A stretch of 64,000 nucleotides of DNA from CAWAMD01 sp963783045 (GCA_963783045.1 CAWAMD010000001.1:620001-684000); one strand, 5' to 3'; positions 17,648 to 28,614 are shown, numbered from the stretch's first letter. Translations and numbers: made by a program. The notes: generated from the letters alone by a model not told the origin.

Positions 17648-18781
17648 CTACTGCGGCCGTCGGGCGACGAGCCCGTGCTCGACCACCTCGTGGCGCTGCC
17701 CGACGGCCGAGATCAGCGCGGCGACGATCGCGGTCGCGGGAAGCGCGAGGAGCGCCCCCGCCGGACCGAGCAGTGCTCCGCCGATCAGCACCGACATGAA
17801 CGCGACCGCCGGGTGCAGCGACATCGTCGCCGCCGTGATCCGGGGCGCGATGAGGTAGTTCTCGATCTGCTGGTAGACGATCACCGCGAGCATCACCCAG
17901 ACCGCGTCGACGGGATGGTTCGCGAGGGCGATGAGCAGCGGCAGCGCCCCGGCGAGATAGGTCCCGATCACCGGGATGAGCGACGACACGATGCCGACCC
18001 ACACGCCGAGCGCCATGGGGTAGGGGATCCCGATGAGCGTGAACGCCAGCATGTGGAACAGCGACGACGCCACCGCCGTGAGCAGCCGGCTGTAGACGTA
18101 GCCGCCGGTCTTGCTGATGGCCAGCTCCCACACCGCGAGGAACTCCGACTGGCGTGACGGCTCCATCCGGCTGACGAGCACACGTCGCAGCCGGGGCGCG
18201 TCGGCCACGAGGTAGAACGTCACGAGCAGGGTCGTCAGGCCCTGCAGCAGCCCGCCGAGCACCGTCGTGCCGACGCCGAGCGCCTCGCGGCCGAGGACAC
18301 CCGCGATGCTCGGGAGCCGGTCCGGCAGGTTCGCCTGCTGCTCCACGAGCCAGCGCGACAGGTTGGTGCCGAACTCACCGGGGAGGCTGCGTGCCTGCCG
18401 GGCGAGGCTCGTGAGCATCGTCGGCCCCGACTCGACGAGGTTCGTCACCTGGTCGACGATCAGCTGTGCCATGGCGGCGACGAACGCGGCGAGCAGCAGC
18501 CCGGCGGCGAGGAACACCAGGAACGTCCCGAAGCCACGCCGCATCCCGCGATGTTCGAGCCACTGGACGGCCGGCTCCATCGCGAAGCTCAGGAAGAGGC
18601 TCACCATGAGCACGAGGAGCAGGCTCTGCAGGCGGACGATGATGCCGCCCACGGCTGCCGAGAGGAGCAGGCCGCCGGCCACGCCGACCGCGAGCGTCCA
18701 CGCGAACCGCCACGACACCCGCCCCTCGCCCGCCGGCGCAGGCGTGGCCTCGCTCGTCGGCTCCTGCGTGTCCGCGTCCAT
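17648..18781 (-). CDS. AI-2E family transporter (PF01594-type membrane protein)
   Basis: A 377-residue membrane protein. The N-terminal pair of helices (about 30-80) is followed by a soluble-looking middle with amphipathic helices (about 115-200), then a cluster of helices including the family hallmark GIPYPMALGVWVGIVSSLIP and the IPVIGTYLAGALPLLIAL region. Members include YdgG/TqsA and sodium-proton antiporters; substrate cannot be assigned. ATG 18781 is chosen over in-frame upstream starts because TACATT lies six bases upstream, as in other leaderless genes here. Confidence 0.9.
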   Translation of the reverse strand: MDADTQEPTSEATPAPAGEGRVSWRFAWTLAVGVAGGLLLSAAVGGIIVRLQSLLLVLMVSLFLSFAMEPAVQWLEHRGMRRGFGTFLVFLAAGLLLAAFVAAMAQLIVDQVTNLVESGPTMLTSLARQARSLPGEFGTNLSRWLVEQQANLPDRLPSIAGVLGREALGVGTTVLGGLLQGLTTLLVTFYLVADAPRLRRVLVSRMEPSRQSEFLAVWELAISKTGGYVYSRLLTAVASSLFHMLAFTLIGIPYPMALGVWVGIVSSLIPVIGTYLAGALPLLIALANHPVDAVWVMLAVIVYQQIENYLIAPRITAATMSLHPAVAFMSVLIGGALLGPAGALLALPATAIVAALISAVGQRHEVVEHGLVARRPQ

Positions 18782-18945
18782 GGCCGCAATGTAGACCCCT
18801 GCGGCGCCGGTCTTGTGCGTACCGCCTCCGTCCCGTGGCGCGCCAGCGCACGCGCGGGCAGGAATCGGTGGGTGGGGCGTGGAACCGGACCGGACACGGG
18901 GGCGCCGACCGTCGCCCGTGCCCGCCACCACGCAGGAGGCCTGCG

Positions 18946-21900
18946 ATGTCCTCGCCGACCCCCCGGATCCGCGCGCTGCTCGCGAGCATCGCCGTCGCCA
19001 CCCTGACCGCCGTGCTGCTGCCGGCCGTCCCCGCGGCGGCGTTCCCGGTCGCCTCCGACCTGGCGACCTACGACCAGTGCGGGCGGGTCTTCCCCGACCC
19101 GATGGCCTACTGGCCCTCGCCCCAGCCGGCGCCGGGCCAGTCGCCGTGGGCGAAGGGAAACGCCGTCTGCCGCGCCACCGACTTCCTCGGCTGGCAGGAG
19201 ACGATCGACGGGCTGCACTTCCTCGCCGACGACCTGTTCCCGGACTTCGTCGAGGTGTACGACCTCTCGAAGACGGACGGGCGGTTCGCCGACATCCTCG
19301 ACCAGGCGTCGGGCGAGGGGATGTCCGCCGGGCTGCCGACGGAGGACCTCGGCCGTGAACCGGTGCCCATGTACCTCGTCCGGGTCACCGACGAGCAGGA
19401 CACGTCCGTCCCGATCGACGAGCGCGAGCGCTTCGCCTACACGCTCTCGATCCACGGCATCGAGCGCGCCGGCGTCGAGGGCGGCATCCGGGCCATCGAG
19501 GACCTCGCCACCTGGGCCTCCTGCGAGAAGGACGGCAGCGAGTCCAAGGCCCACTGCGACCTCGAAGGCGCGATGCCCCACCCGATCCTCGAGACGATGC
19601 CCGACGAGTCGGTCACCGCGGGGCAGGCCCTGAAGGAGTCGTCGGTCTGGTTCGTGCTGTCGAACCCCGACGGCTGGCGCCGCGGCGACAAGCAGGATGG
19701 GGGGTTCTTCTACCAGCGCTACAACGGCAACGGCGTCGACATGAACCGGGACTGGCCGACGCAGGGCTTCACGTTCCGGCCCTACACGCCGTGGTCGGAG
19801 CCCGAGAACCGGGCCGTCGGCAAGACCCTGAAGGGCATCGCCGACACCTGGTCGGGCGGGATCGACCTGCACGGGCAGCTGATCGACCGGGCGTTCTCCT
19901 TCACGCTGCTCGGCGGGAACCAGCGCGCCTTCGACAAGAACCAGCGGGTCCTGCAGTTCGTGAAGGGCGCCTGGGCCGACGCGGAGCAGCGCCTGGCCTG
20001 GTCGAGCCTCATCAAGCCGAACGACGAGCCGCCCTCCTGCGCCTTCGTCGCCGACCCGACGAGCCAGGAGTGCGACCCCACCAACCGCATCTACGGGGTG
20101 CAGTGGGGCACCGTCTGGGACACGATCGCCTACACCGTCACCGGGGCGCTCGGTGACTGGATGGACTCGCAGATCGGCCTGGACGCCGACGGCATCGACA
20201 ACGAGATGTCCCTCTCGCACCTGTCCAACTGCGGCGTCGGCACCTGCTACCTCCCCGACGCCGAGCAGCTGCACGTCGACGGCAACAAGTCGCTCGTCTA
20301 CGCGATGATCCACTACACCCTGACCCCCGAGGACACGACCTTCGACTACGCCGGGCGCGCCGCGTACCTGTTCAACCCCGACCGCATCCGGGACGCGGGC
20401 GGCACGGACCGCGCCCCGACCACCACCGAGCAGCTGCCGCCGCAGGACGGGTTCGACACCACCATCGACCACACCGGCGACACCACGACCTACGAGTTCG
20501 AGGTCAAGGGCCCCGACCAGGGCGTCCACAACGCCGGGATCCGCGCGCAGATCACGTGGAACAACCTGCGGGGCGTGTCCGCCGGCTCCCTGAACGAGAT
20601 CGCGATCGACCGCTACCGCGGCGGCGAGACCGACCCGTCACGGGGTGGTCAGCCCGCCGACGACTGGGTCACGGTCAACTCCTACTACAACCAGGCGCCG
20701 ACCTACCTGCAGTCGGGTGCGCAGCTCGACGTGAACGAGCCAACGCCCGGCCGCTACCGGATCCGCATCAGCGGCGTCGCCCCGTCGCAGTTCCACGCCA
20801 GCGTCGACTTCCTGTCGCGCCAGGCCTGGCCCGACCCCGGCCAGGTGCCCTACGACGTGTCGAACATGGACTTCTTCGACGACCTCGCGCCGTTCGTGGC
20901 CTCGCCCGACAAGCTCACGAAGGTCCCGGTCGACGCGGTCCTGAACGGGCAGGTCGACCTGTCGCGCTTCGACACCGTCGTCGCCGTCGACGGTGCGCTG
21001 CTGCCCGGCTACGTCGAGCCGCAGCCGGCGCCCGACCACCCGCAGGACCCGGTCGAGGGGCAGGTGACCGCCGGCGTGGCCGGCGCCGGCGTGCGCAACG
21101 ACGCGACCTCCGCCTACCTCGAGTTCGACGTGGAGCCCGGCCAGGCCAGCCTCGACGCCGTCGCCGAGGCCACCACGGTCGTCGACCCCGACCTCTACCT
21201 CCAGCGCCAGCAGGACGACGGCACCTGGAGCGGCAACGTCGCCTCCGGCGAGTCCGGGCAGACCCAGCGCGAGACGCTGACCTACGCGAACCCGCAGCCG
21301 GGCCACTACCGCCTCGAGGTCCACGACTACGCGGGCGCCCCGGGACCGGTCGACGTGACCATCACGTTCGCGCCGAACGAGCCGGTCGAGAACACCTCCG
21401 GCTACACGGCTGCCGACCGCGACCGGGTGGCCGCGACGCTCACGGACTTCGCGGCGCAGGGCGGCAACGTGGTCCTGACCGACGACGCGCTGCGCGGGCT
21501 CGCCTGGATGGGGATCGTCCCCGACGACGCCGTCACCGAGCAGGCCGTCTACGCCGGCAACGTCCAGTTCACCGACGACGGTGGCGACACGGCCACCTAC
21601 GACGACCCGCTGGCCGCCGACGTGGACCAGCCCGGCGCCGCCGAGGGACCGGGCCACCGCCACCAGGTCGCCGAGCCCGTCCCGACGGGGTACGCGATCA
21701 TGAACGCGCAAGGGGGCGACTTCAACTCGCATCCGGAGTGGAGCGTCGACCGGACGGCGTTCGAGGACGCCGGTGGCCGCGTCGTCGGCCAGCTCGGCCA
21801 GGACGTGTCCCTCGGCGAGGTCCCGGTCGGCGACGGCGTCGTGCGGGTGCTCGGATCGCTGCTGCCCACCCCGACCGAGGCGTTCGACCACCCCTACGGG

Positions 21901-22149
21901 CTCGCGAGCTACGGCGTGACCTACACGGGGTATGCCGTGCTGCGCAACCTCATGGACTGGACGAACCCGAACGGCGCGGCCGCCGGCGCCCCGACCGGCG
22001 GCGAGGAGGCGCCGGCGCCGGCGCCGGCGGGCGAGGCTGCCGCCGCCCCGCTGCCCACGACCGGCGGCGGTGGAGACCTCGTGCCGCTCGCCATGCTCGC
22101 GCTGCTCGGGGCGCTCGCCCTGGCTCACCGCCGCCGGCGGATCGCGTGA
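18946..22149 (+). CDS. secreted M14-family zinc carboxypeptidase with LPTTG cell-wall anchor
   Basis: A 1,067-residue exported protein. ATG 18946 has AGGAGG upstream; a signal peptide (residues 1-34, ending AVPAAA) follows. The M14 domain spans about 60-500: zinc ligands HGIE (near residue 170) and His in IDLHGQ (near 308), with GNGVDMNRDWP as the substrate-binding segment. Later regions (about 550-900) look like beta-sandwich pre-peptidase domains (STYLEFDVEPGQASLD, PQPGHYRLEVHDY). The C-terminus is LPTTG, a hydrophobic helix and HRRRR, the sorting signal for a sortase that would attach it to peptidoglycan. No sortase gene is in the window. Very long for M14 because of the added domains. Confidence 0.9.
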   Translation: MSSPTPRIRALLASIAVATLTAVLLPAVPAAAFPVASDLATYDQCGRVFPDPMAYWPSPQPAPGQSPWAKGNAVCRATDFLGWQETIDGLHFLADDLFPDFVEVYDLSKTDGRFADILDQASGEGMSAGLPTEDLGREPVPMYLVRVTDEQDTSVPIDERERFAYTLSIHGIERAGVEGGIRAIEDLATWASCEKDGSESKAHCDLEGAMPHPILETMPDESVTAGQALKESSVWFVLSNPDGWRRGDKQDGGFFYQRYNGNGVDMNRDWPTQGFTFRPYTPWSEPENRAVGKTLKGIADTWSGGIDLHGQLIDRAFSFTLLGGNQRAFDKNQRVLQFVKGAWADAEQRLAWSSLIKPNDEPPSCAFVADPTSQECDPTNRIYGVQWGTVWDTIAYTVTGALGDWMDSQIGLDADGIDNEMSLSHLSNCGVGTCYLPDAEQLHVDGNKSLVYAMIHYTLTPEDTTFDYAGRAAYLFNPDRIRDAGGTDRAPTTTEQLPPQDGFDTTIDHTGDTTTYEFEVKGPDQGVHNAGIRAQITWNNLRGVSAGSLNEIAIDRYRGGETDPSRGGQPADDWVTVNSYYNQAPTYLQSGAQLDVNEPTPGRYRIRISGVAPSQFHASVDFLSRQAWPDPGQVPYDVSNMDFFDDLAPFVASPDKLTKVPVDAVLNGQVDLSRFDTVVAVDGALLPGYVEPQPAPDHPQDPVEGQVTAGVAGAGVRNDATSAYLEFDVEPGQASLDAVAEATTVVDPDLYLQRQQDDGTWSGNVASGESGQTQRETLTYANPQPGHYRLEVHDYAGAPGPVDVTITFAPNEPVENTSGYTAADRDRVAATLTDFAAQGGNVVLTDDALRGLAWMGIVPDDAVTEQAVYAGNVQFTDDGGDTATYDDPLAADVDQPGAAEGPGHRHQVAEPVPTGYAIMNAQGGDFNSHPEWSVDRTAFEDAGGRVVGQLGQDVSLGEVPVGDGVVRVLGSLLPTPTEAFDHPYGLASYGVTYTGYAVLRNLMDWTNPNGAAAGAPTGGEEAPAPAPAGEAAAAPLPTTGGGGDLVPLAMLALLGALALAHRRRRIA

Positions 22150-22244
22150 CCACCGTCGCCGCCGCCCGGAACCCGTGACATCTCGCGGTTTGCGGGATCC
22201 CCGCCGGCGCCCGCCGCCCGCGAACCGGCGATGACCGGCGACCT

Positions 22245-22262
22245 CCGACCGGTCGGTACCCT
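22245..22262 (+). promoter_or_regulatory. palindrome abutting a -10 box before the ABC exporter
   Basis: CCGACCGGTCGG (22245-22256) is a perfect 12-base palindrome immediately followed by TACCCT (22257-22262), a plausible -10. A repressor there would block transcription of the ATPase/permease pair. GGTCGGTCGG repeats just downstream. No regulator gene adjoins. Confidence 0.35.
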
Positions 22263-22341
22263 GCGGTCGGTCGGACGGGCCGCTGCACATCGTCGGCATG
22301 TCCGACATCCGCGCCGCCCCCGCCCGCAGGAGCACGCTGCC

Positions 22342-23300
<959 letters not shown>

Positions 23301-23304
<4 letters not shown>

Positions 23305-24092
23305 GCGCAGCCACCGACCACACTGCCGTCGCGAACAGCCAGCCCCGCCGCGCCCCGCTGTGGCGCCCCATCCTCGCCCAGGCGCTGATGGAGGTCCGCC
23401 TGCTCGTGCGCTCGAGCGAGAGCCTGGTGGTGACGCTCGGCATCCCGCTCGGGATCCTCGTCTTCTTCTCGAGCGTGCAGGGCATCCTGCCGACGGGGCA
23501 CCGCGACCCGGTGGACTTCCTCGTGCCGGGGGTGCTCGCGATCTCCGTCATGTCGACCGCCTTCGTGAACCTGTCGATCCAGACCGCCTTCGAGCGCAAG
23601 TACGGCGTGCTCAAGCGGCTCGGTGGCACGCCGCTGCCACGCTCGGCGTTCCTGGCCGCGAAGGCCCTGTCGGTCGGCATCGTGCTCCTCATACAGACCG
23701 CGCTCGTCTTCCTCATCGCCGTGTTCGGGCTCGGCTGGCACGCCGGCGGCTCGTCCGGGCTGGCGGTGGTCGGGATGCTGCTCGGCACCTTCACGTTCAG
23801 CGCGCTCGGACTGCTCATGGCCGGTGCCCTGCGCGCCGAGGGCACGCTGGCCCTGTCGAACGCGGTCTACCTCGTCCTGCTCGTGGTCAGCGGCCTGATG
23901 TTCTCGGCCGACGCGTTGCCCGGGCCGATGGAGGAGGTGGGGCGCGCCCTTCCCTCCGGCGCGCTCGGCGTCGTGCTGCGCGACGCGTTCGGGCAGAGCA
24001 CCGGCAACCTCGGCCTCGCCCTGCTCGTGCTGAGCGCCTGGGGGCTGGTGGCGGCGGCGCTGACGGCACGGACGTTCCGCTGGGAGCCGTAG
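23301..24092 (+). CDS. ABC-2 type exporter, permease subunit
   Basis: A 263-residue membrane protein with six helices of the ABC2 membrane family: ESLVVTLGIPLGILVFFSSV, VLAISVMSTAFVNLSIQTAF, the cytoplasmic GVLKRLGGTPLPR coupling segment, then four further helices ending WGLVAAALTARTF. It pairs with the ATPase whose stop it overlaps. Together they probably export a small molecule or lipid; the substrate cannot be deduced. Confidence 0.9.
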
Positions 24093-24324
24093 CCCGCCCC
24101 CGCAGGTCCGACCGGCCCGATCGGGCGGCCCCGCCGGCCCGATCCGGCGCCCCGCCGGCCGGACCGGATTGCCGGCAACGCCGGTGTTCTCGTGCGGGTG
24201 TGGCGTAGAAACGCTCTTCGGCGTTCATCAATTCCCGCGAAGGTCCCGAGACCGGTAGTCTCCTGACCCGCTGGGTGCAGGACAACCCGGTCACTCGCTC
24301 GCCTGCAGCGTCACCCCGCCCTCT

Positions 24325-24340
24325 ATACCCTCGGGGGTAT
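24325..24340. promoter_or_regulatory. CsoR-like dyad upstream of the oxidase operon
   Basis: ATACCCTCGGGGGTAT has perfect ATACCC/GGGTAT arms and resembles the G-rich dyads bound by copper sensors of the CsoR/RicR family. It lies about 100 bases before the start of subunit II, a copper protein. The rest of the 349-base gap 24093-24441 holds GC-rich inverted sequence (about 24105-24170, possibly the exporter's terminator) and a weak -10-like TAGTCT (24256-24261); no gene is seen. Confidence 0.45.
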
Positions 24341-24441
24341 TGATCGCAGGCGTGGCCGTGTGTGTGCCGGTGCGCCGCTCGGGACTTGCCGAGCACGTGC
24401 CGGGTCGACGCCGAGGCAGGCAGACACAAGGAGACGCGACG

Positions 24442-25569
24442 TTGCGCGACGGACGGACGCGGCGACGGTTCAGGCTCACGCCCACGCTCGTGCTGCTGGG
24501 CCTGGCACTCGTGCTCACGGCCTGCGGTGCGCCGCAGAGCGCCCTCGAGCCCCACGGACCCTTCGCGAAGGTGCCCGACGACCTCTTCCGGCTGGTGTTC
24601 TGGATCGCGGTCGTCGTCTTCATCCTGGTCCAGACACTGATCGTCGTCGCCATCGTCCGGTCGCACCGTGCCGCGAAGGACCCGAGCCTGCCCGTCCAGG
24701 TGCACGGCAACACGCGGCTCGAGATCTTCTGGACCGTCATCCCGGCGCTCATCCTCGCCGGCATCGCGGTCCCGACCGTGCGCTCCGTCTTCCAGCTGGA
24801 CAAGAAGCCCGACAACGCCATCACGATCGACGTCGTCGGACACCGCTGGTGGTGGGAGATCTCCTACCCCGAGAACGGCGGGTTCAAGACCGCGAACGAG
24901 TTCGCGATCCCGACCAACCGGCCCGTGCGGCTGCGCATGACCTCGGAGGAGGCGGGCGGCCCCGCGAACGCCGTCATCCACAGCTTCTGGGTGCCGAAGC
25001 TCGCCGGGAAGCAGGACGTCGTCCCCGGCCGCATCACCACACTGAACATCCAGGCGGACGATCCGGGCCGCTACCTCGGTCAGTGCGCCGAGTACTGCGG
25101 GCTCAGCCACGCGAACATGCGCGTCCGCGTGGACGCGATGCCCCCCGACCAGTTCGATCAGTGGGTCGCGAACATGCAGCAGGGCGCCGCCAAGCCCGAG
25201 CCGGGCTCGAAGGCCGCCGAAGGCGAGAAGCTGGTCGTCGGCGGGACCTGCGCCGCCTGCCACACCGTTCGCGGCGCCGAGGTCGCCGTGGCCGACGGCA
25301 GCACCGCGAAGGCGCTCGGCAACGTCGGTCCCGACCTCACGCACCTGATGACCCGCAGGGAGTTCGCCGGCGCCACCTTCGACCTCTACCGACAGGGGCC
25401 CGACGGCACGTTCACCGACGAGCCCGACGTTGAGAACCTCAAGAAGTGGCTCCGCGACCCGGTCGCCATGAAGCCCATGCGCCCCGCCTACGGGGTCGGG
25501 ATGCCGAACCTGGGCCTGTCCGAGGACGAGATCGACAAGATCGTCGCCTACCTGATCACGTTGAAGTAG
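24442..25569 (+). CDS. ctaC: cytochrome c oxidase subunit II with fused cytochrome c domain (caa3 type)
   Basis: A 375-residue lipoprotein-like subunit. TTG 24442 is chosen: AAGGAG lies eight bases upstream and the signal with lipobox LTAC follows directly. Two membrane helices (about 55-110) precede the CuA cupredoxin domain with all ligands: His in IHSFW and the C-x3-C set QCAEYCGLSHANM. A C-terminal cytochrome c domain has CAACH (near 270) and the axial methionine likely in AYGVGMPNLGL. Electrons pass from haem c to CuA, then to subunit I. The fusion lets the enzyme accept electrons without a separate soluble cytochrome c. Confidence 0.95.
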   Translation: MRDGRTRRRFRLTPTLVLLGLALVLTACGAPQSALEPHGPFAKVPDDLFRLVFWIAVVVFILVQTLIVVAIVRSHRAAKDPSLPVQVHGNTRLEIFWTVIPALILAGIAVPTVRSVFQLDKKPDNAITIDVVGHRWWWEISYPENGGFKTANEFAIPTNRPVRLRMTSEEAGGPANAVIHSFWVPKLAGKQDVVPGRITTLNIQADDPGRYLGQCAEYCGLSHANMRVRVDAMPPDQFDQWVANMQQGAAKPEPGSKAAEGEKLVVGGTCAACHTVRGAEVAVADGSTAKALGNVGPDLTHLMTRREFAGATFDLYRQGPDGTFTDEPDVENLKKWLRDPVAMKPMRPAYGVGMPNLGLSEDEIDKIVAYLITLK

Positions 25570-25627
25570 CGCGCAGCAGCAGTGTCGACCGTGACCCCAC
25601 AGGGGTCCGCGGCTTGAAGGAGTCACC

Positions 25628-27523
25628 ATGGCAAGCGCGGCAAGCGTGGACACCGGCGCGGGCATCTTCCGCCGCCCGACGGCCGAGACCGGCTGGACCA
25701 GCTGGCTGACGACCGTCGATCACAAGAAGATCGGGAAGATGTACGGCGCGGTCGTCATCCTGTTCTTCCTGATCGGCGGGTCCGAGGCGCTCCTCATCCG
25801 CCTCCAGCTGGCGCAGGCGGAGCAGCACCTGCTCACCGCCGAGGTCTACAACCAGCTGTTCACGATGCACGGCCTGACCATGGTGTTCCTCGTGGTCATG
25901 CCGACGGCATCGGCGTTCTTCAACTACATGATCCCGCTCCAGATCGGTGCACGCGACGTCGCGTTCCCGCGGCTGAACGCATTCAGCTTCTGGATGTTCA
26001 CGATGGGCGGGATCTTCCTGTACTCGAGCTTCCTCGTGGGCCAGGCACCCAACGGCGGCTGGTTCGGGTACGCGCCGCTGTCCACCTCGATCCCGGGCCT
26101 GAACATGGCCTTCTACTCGATCGGGCTGCAGCTGCTCGGTGTGGCGTCCATCGCGTCGTCGGTCAACTTCATCACCACCATCCTGAACATGCGCGCCCCC
26201 GGCATGACGTTCATGCGCATGCCGGTGTTCATCTGGATGTCGCTCGTCACGAACTTCCTGCTGCTGTTCGCGATGCCGATCATCGCTGTCGCGCTGTTCC
26301 AGCTGACCTTCGACGGGCTGTTCCAGACGAACTTCTTCCAGGCCGCCACCGGCGGTGACCCGATCCTGTGGCAGCACCTGTTCTGGCTCTTCGGGCACCC
26401 CGAGGTCTACATCATGATCCTGCCGGCCTTCGGGATCGTCTCCGAGGTCCTGCCGACGTTCTCCCGCAAGCCGCTGTTCGGGTACGCCGCCGTGGTGTTC
26501 GCCGGCGCCGCCATCGGGTTCATCGGGTTCGGCGTGTGGGCCCACCACATGTTCACGGCGGGCCTCGGACCGGTCGCGAACTCGGCCTTCGGCCTCGCGA
26601 CGATGTTCATCGCCGTCCCGACCGGCATCAAGATCTTCAACTGGGTCTTCACGATGTGGGGCGGGAAGATCAAATGGACGACCGCGATGTACTTCGCGGT
26701 CGCCTTCATCGTCATGTTCACGATCGGTGGGCTCTCGGGCGTCTCGCACGCCGTCGTGCCGGCCGACACCCAGCAGACCGACACCTACTACATCGTCGCC
26801 CACTTCCACTACGTGCTCTTCGGCGGCGCGCTGTTCGGCTTCGTCGCCGGCATCTACTACTGGTGGCCGATGATGTTCGGCAAGCAGCTCGACGAGCGGC
26901 TCGGCAAGGTCCACTTCTGGCTGTGGTTCGTCGGCTTCAACCTGACGTTCTTCCCCATGCACCTCTCGGGCTACCTCGGCCAGCCGCGCCGCACCTACGT
27001 GCTCCCGAGCGAGCTCGGTCAGGCGGTGGAGAACTACAACCTCGCCTCCACGATCGGCGCGTTCATCATCGCGCTGTCGGTCGCGGTCTGGCTGGTCAAC
27101 GTCTACAAGACGCACCGGTCGACCGAGCTGGCCGTCGCCGACCCGTGGGACGCCCGCACCCTCGAGTGGATGACCCCGAGTCCCGTGCCGCACTACAACT
27201 GGCCCGAGATCCCGACGGTCACCCACCGCGACGAGTTCTGGCACCGCAAGTACGCCGAGAACGAGCAGGGCGTCCCGGTGGCGATCCCGGCCGGCGCCTC
27301 GACCGACCACGTCGAGACCCACTACGACGAGCACCACACCCCCGAGCACATCCACATGCCCGACCCGTCGTACTGGCCGCTGGTCATGGCCCTCGGTGCC
27401 CTCCCGCTGGCCTACGGGACGCTCTACAAGATCTGGCCGATCATGCTGCTCGGCGGCCTGTGGATGCTCATCGGTGTCAACGGCTGGATCATCGAGCCGG
27501 TGGCCGAGGGCGACGACGACTGA
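25628..27523 (+). CDS. ctaD: cytochrome c oxidase subunit I
   Basis: A 631-residue catalytic subunit with twelve core helices plus C-terminal extra helices (YWPLVMALGALPLAYGTLY). FTMHGLTMVFL carries a haem a ligand; LFGHPEVYIMILP holds the CuB histidine and the crosslinked tyrosine, so this is a type A oxidase. WAHHMFTAG supplies further CuB histidines, and VAHFHYVLFGG the haem ligands. It reduces oxygen to water at the haem a3-CuB centre and pumps protons. AAGGAGTCACC precedes ATG 25628. Second gene of the oxidase operon. Confidence 0.97.
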   Translation: MASAASVDTGAGIFRRPTAETGWTSWLTTVDHKKIGKMYGAVVILFFLIGGSEALLIRLQLAQAEQHLLTAEVYNQLFTMHGLTMVFLVVMPTASAFFNYMIPLQIGARDVAFPRLNAFSFWMFTMGGIFLYSSFLVGQAPNGGWFGYAPLSTSIPGLNMAFYSIGLQLLGVASIASSVNFITTILNMRAPGMTFMRMPVFIWMSLVTNFLLLFAMPIIAVALFQLTFDGLFQTNFFQAATGGDPILWQHLFWLFGHPEVYIMILPAFGIVSEVLPTFSRKPLFGYAAVVFAGAAIGFIGFGVWAHHMFTAGLGPVANSAFGLATMFIAVPTGIKIFNWVFTMWGGKIKWTTAMYFAVAFIVMFTIGGLSGVSHAVVPADTQQTDTYYIVAHFHYVLFGGALFGFVAGIYYWWPMMFGKQLDERLGKVHFWLWFVGFNLTFFPMHLSGYLGQPRRTYVLPSELGQAVENYNLASTIGAFIIALSVAVWLVNVYKTHRSTELAVADPWDARTLEWMTPSPVPHYNWPEIPTVTHRDEFWHRKYAENEQGVPVAIPAGASTDHVETHYDEHHTPEHIHMPDPSYWPLVMALGALPLAYGTLYKIWPIMLLGGLWMLIGVNGWIIEPVAEGDDD

Positions 27524-27597
27524 CGGCGTGCACGCCGAAACGGTGACGGCCGGCCGCGCGAACCCAGCGCCGACGGCCGGACGAGAAAGGCAACCAG

Positions 27598-28194
27598 GTG
27601 TCTGCAGCGGTTGAGGAGACCTCCCTCGGTCTCGACCATCGCAAGCTCGCGATGTGGATCTTCCTCGCCTCCGAGTTCATGTTCTTCGGGGCGTTCATCG
27701 CGACCTACCTGCTGTACTTCCAGCGGACGAACGGCGGGCCGGGCGTCGAGCTCTTCGACATCCCCTACACGTCGGTCAGCTCCTTCGTCCTGCTCATGAG
27801 CTCGCTGACGATGGTGCTCGCCCACAACGCACACGTGCGGGGCGACATGCGCCGCATGCGGCTGTGGATCCTGGCGACCGCGCTGCAGGGCATGGTGTTC
27901 ATCGGCGGGCAGGTCTTCGAGTTCACGACCTTCGTGAAGGAGGGGATGGGCTTCACGACCAGCCCGATGTCGTCGTCGTTCTTCGTGCTGACGGGGCTGC
28001 ACGGGACCCACGTCACCATCGGCATCCTGATGCTGCTGTCGCTGTACTCCTACACGCTGTCCGGCAAGGTCAAGCCCGACCAGCACCTGAAGACCGAGAT
28101 GATCGGCCTGTACTGGCACTTCGTGGACATCATCTGGGTCATCATCTTCACCGTCGTCTACCTCATCCCCTGGGACATCGTCGCCTCGAAGTAG
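27598..28194 (+). CDS. ctaE: cytochrome c oxidase subunit III
   Basis: A 198-residue protein with five membrane helices, starting with KLAMWIFLASEFMFFGAF, the helix pattern shared by short subunit III proteins. FFVLTGLHGTHVTIGI and YWHFVDIIWVIIFTVVYL are the final helices with the conserved HxxH-type region. It stabilises subunit I and supports proton uptake. GTG 27598 has AAAGG upstream. It follows subunit I by 74 bases, in the same operon. Confidence 0.95.
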   Translation: MSAAVEETSLGLDHRKLAMWIFLASEFMFFGAFIATYLLYFQRTNGGPGVELFDIPYTSVSSFVLLMSSLTMVLAHNAHVRGDMRRMRLWILATALQGMVFIGGQVFEFTTFVKEGMGFTTSPMSSSFFVLTGLHGTHVTIGILMLLSLYSYTLSGKVKPDQHLKTEMIGLYWHFVDIIWVIIFTVVYLIPWDIVASK

Positions 28195-28254
28195 GCGAGC
28201 CCACCACCGGCCGTCACCCGACCACGACCACCCACCACGACGAGGGGCAGGCAT

Positions 28255-28614
28255 ATGAGCGCCAACCCGCCCAAGCACGCCGAGGCGGGCATGCACACCG
28301 ATGCCGCACACGCGGACGTGCACCCCACCGACGAGTTCCACCCGACCCCGAAGCAGTACGTGCAGATCGCGATCGCCCTGTCCGTGCTGACGGCGATGGA
28401 GGTCTCGGCCTCCTACATCGAGCTGGGTGGCTTCTTCATCCCGCTGCTCATCATCCTGATGTCCATCAAGTTCGTGCTGGTCGCGGGCTGGTTCATGCAC
28501 CTGAAGTACGACACCCGGCTGTACTCGCGGCTGCTCGGCGCCGGTCTCGCCGTTGCCATCACGGTCTACCTCGCGACCCTGCTGACCTTCCGACACTTCA
28601 TCCCCGTTCACTGA
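28255..28614 (+). CDS. cytochrome c oxidase subunit IV (prokaryotic type)
   Basis: A 119-residue protein with a hydrophilic, histidine-rich N-terminus and three membrane helices (about 38-58, 60-82, 92-112). FVLVAGWFMHLKYD is the hallmark of the prokaryotic COX4/CtaF/CyoD-like family. It is a small accessory subunit helping assembly or stability of the oxidase. It follows subunit III by 60 bases, the usual order in caa3 clusters. Confidence 0.9.
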   Translation: MSANPPKHAEAGMHTDAAHADVHPTDEFHPTPKQYVQIAIALSVLTAMEVSASYIELGGFFIPLLIILMSIKFVLVAGWFMHLKYDTRLYSRLLGAGLAVAITVYLATLLTFRHFIPVH

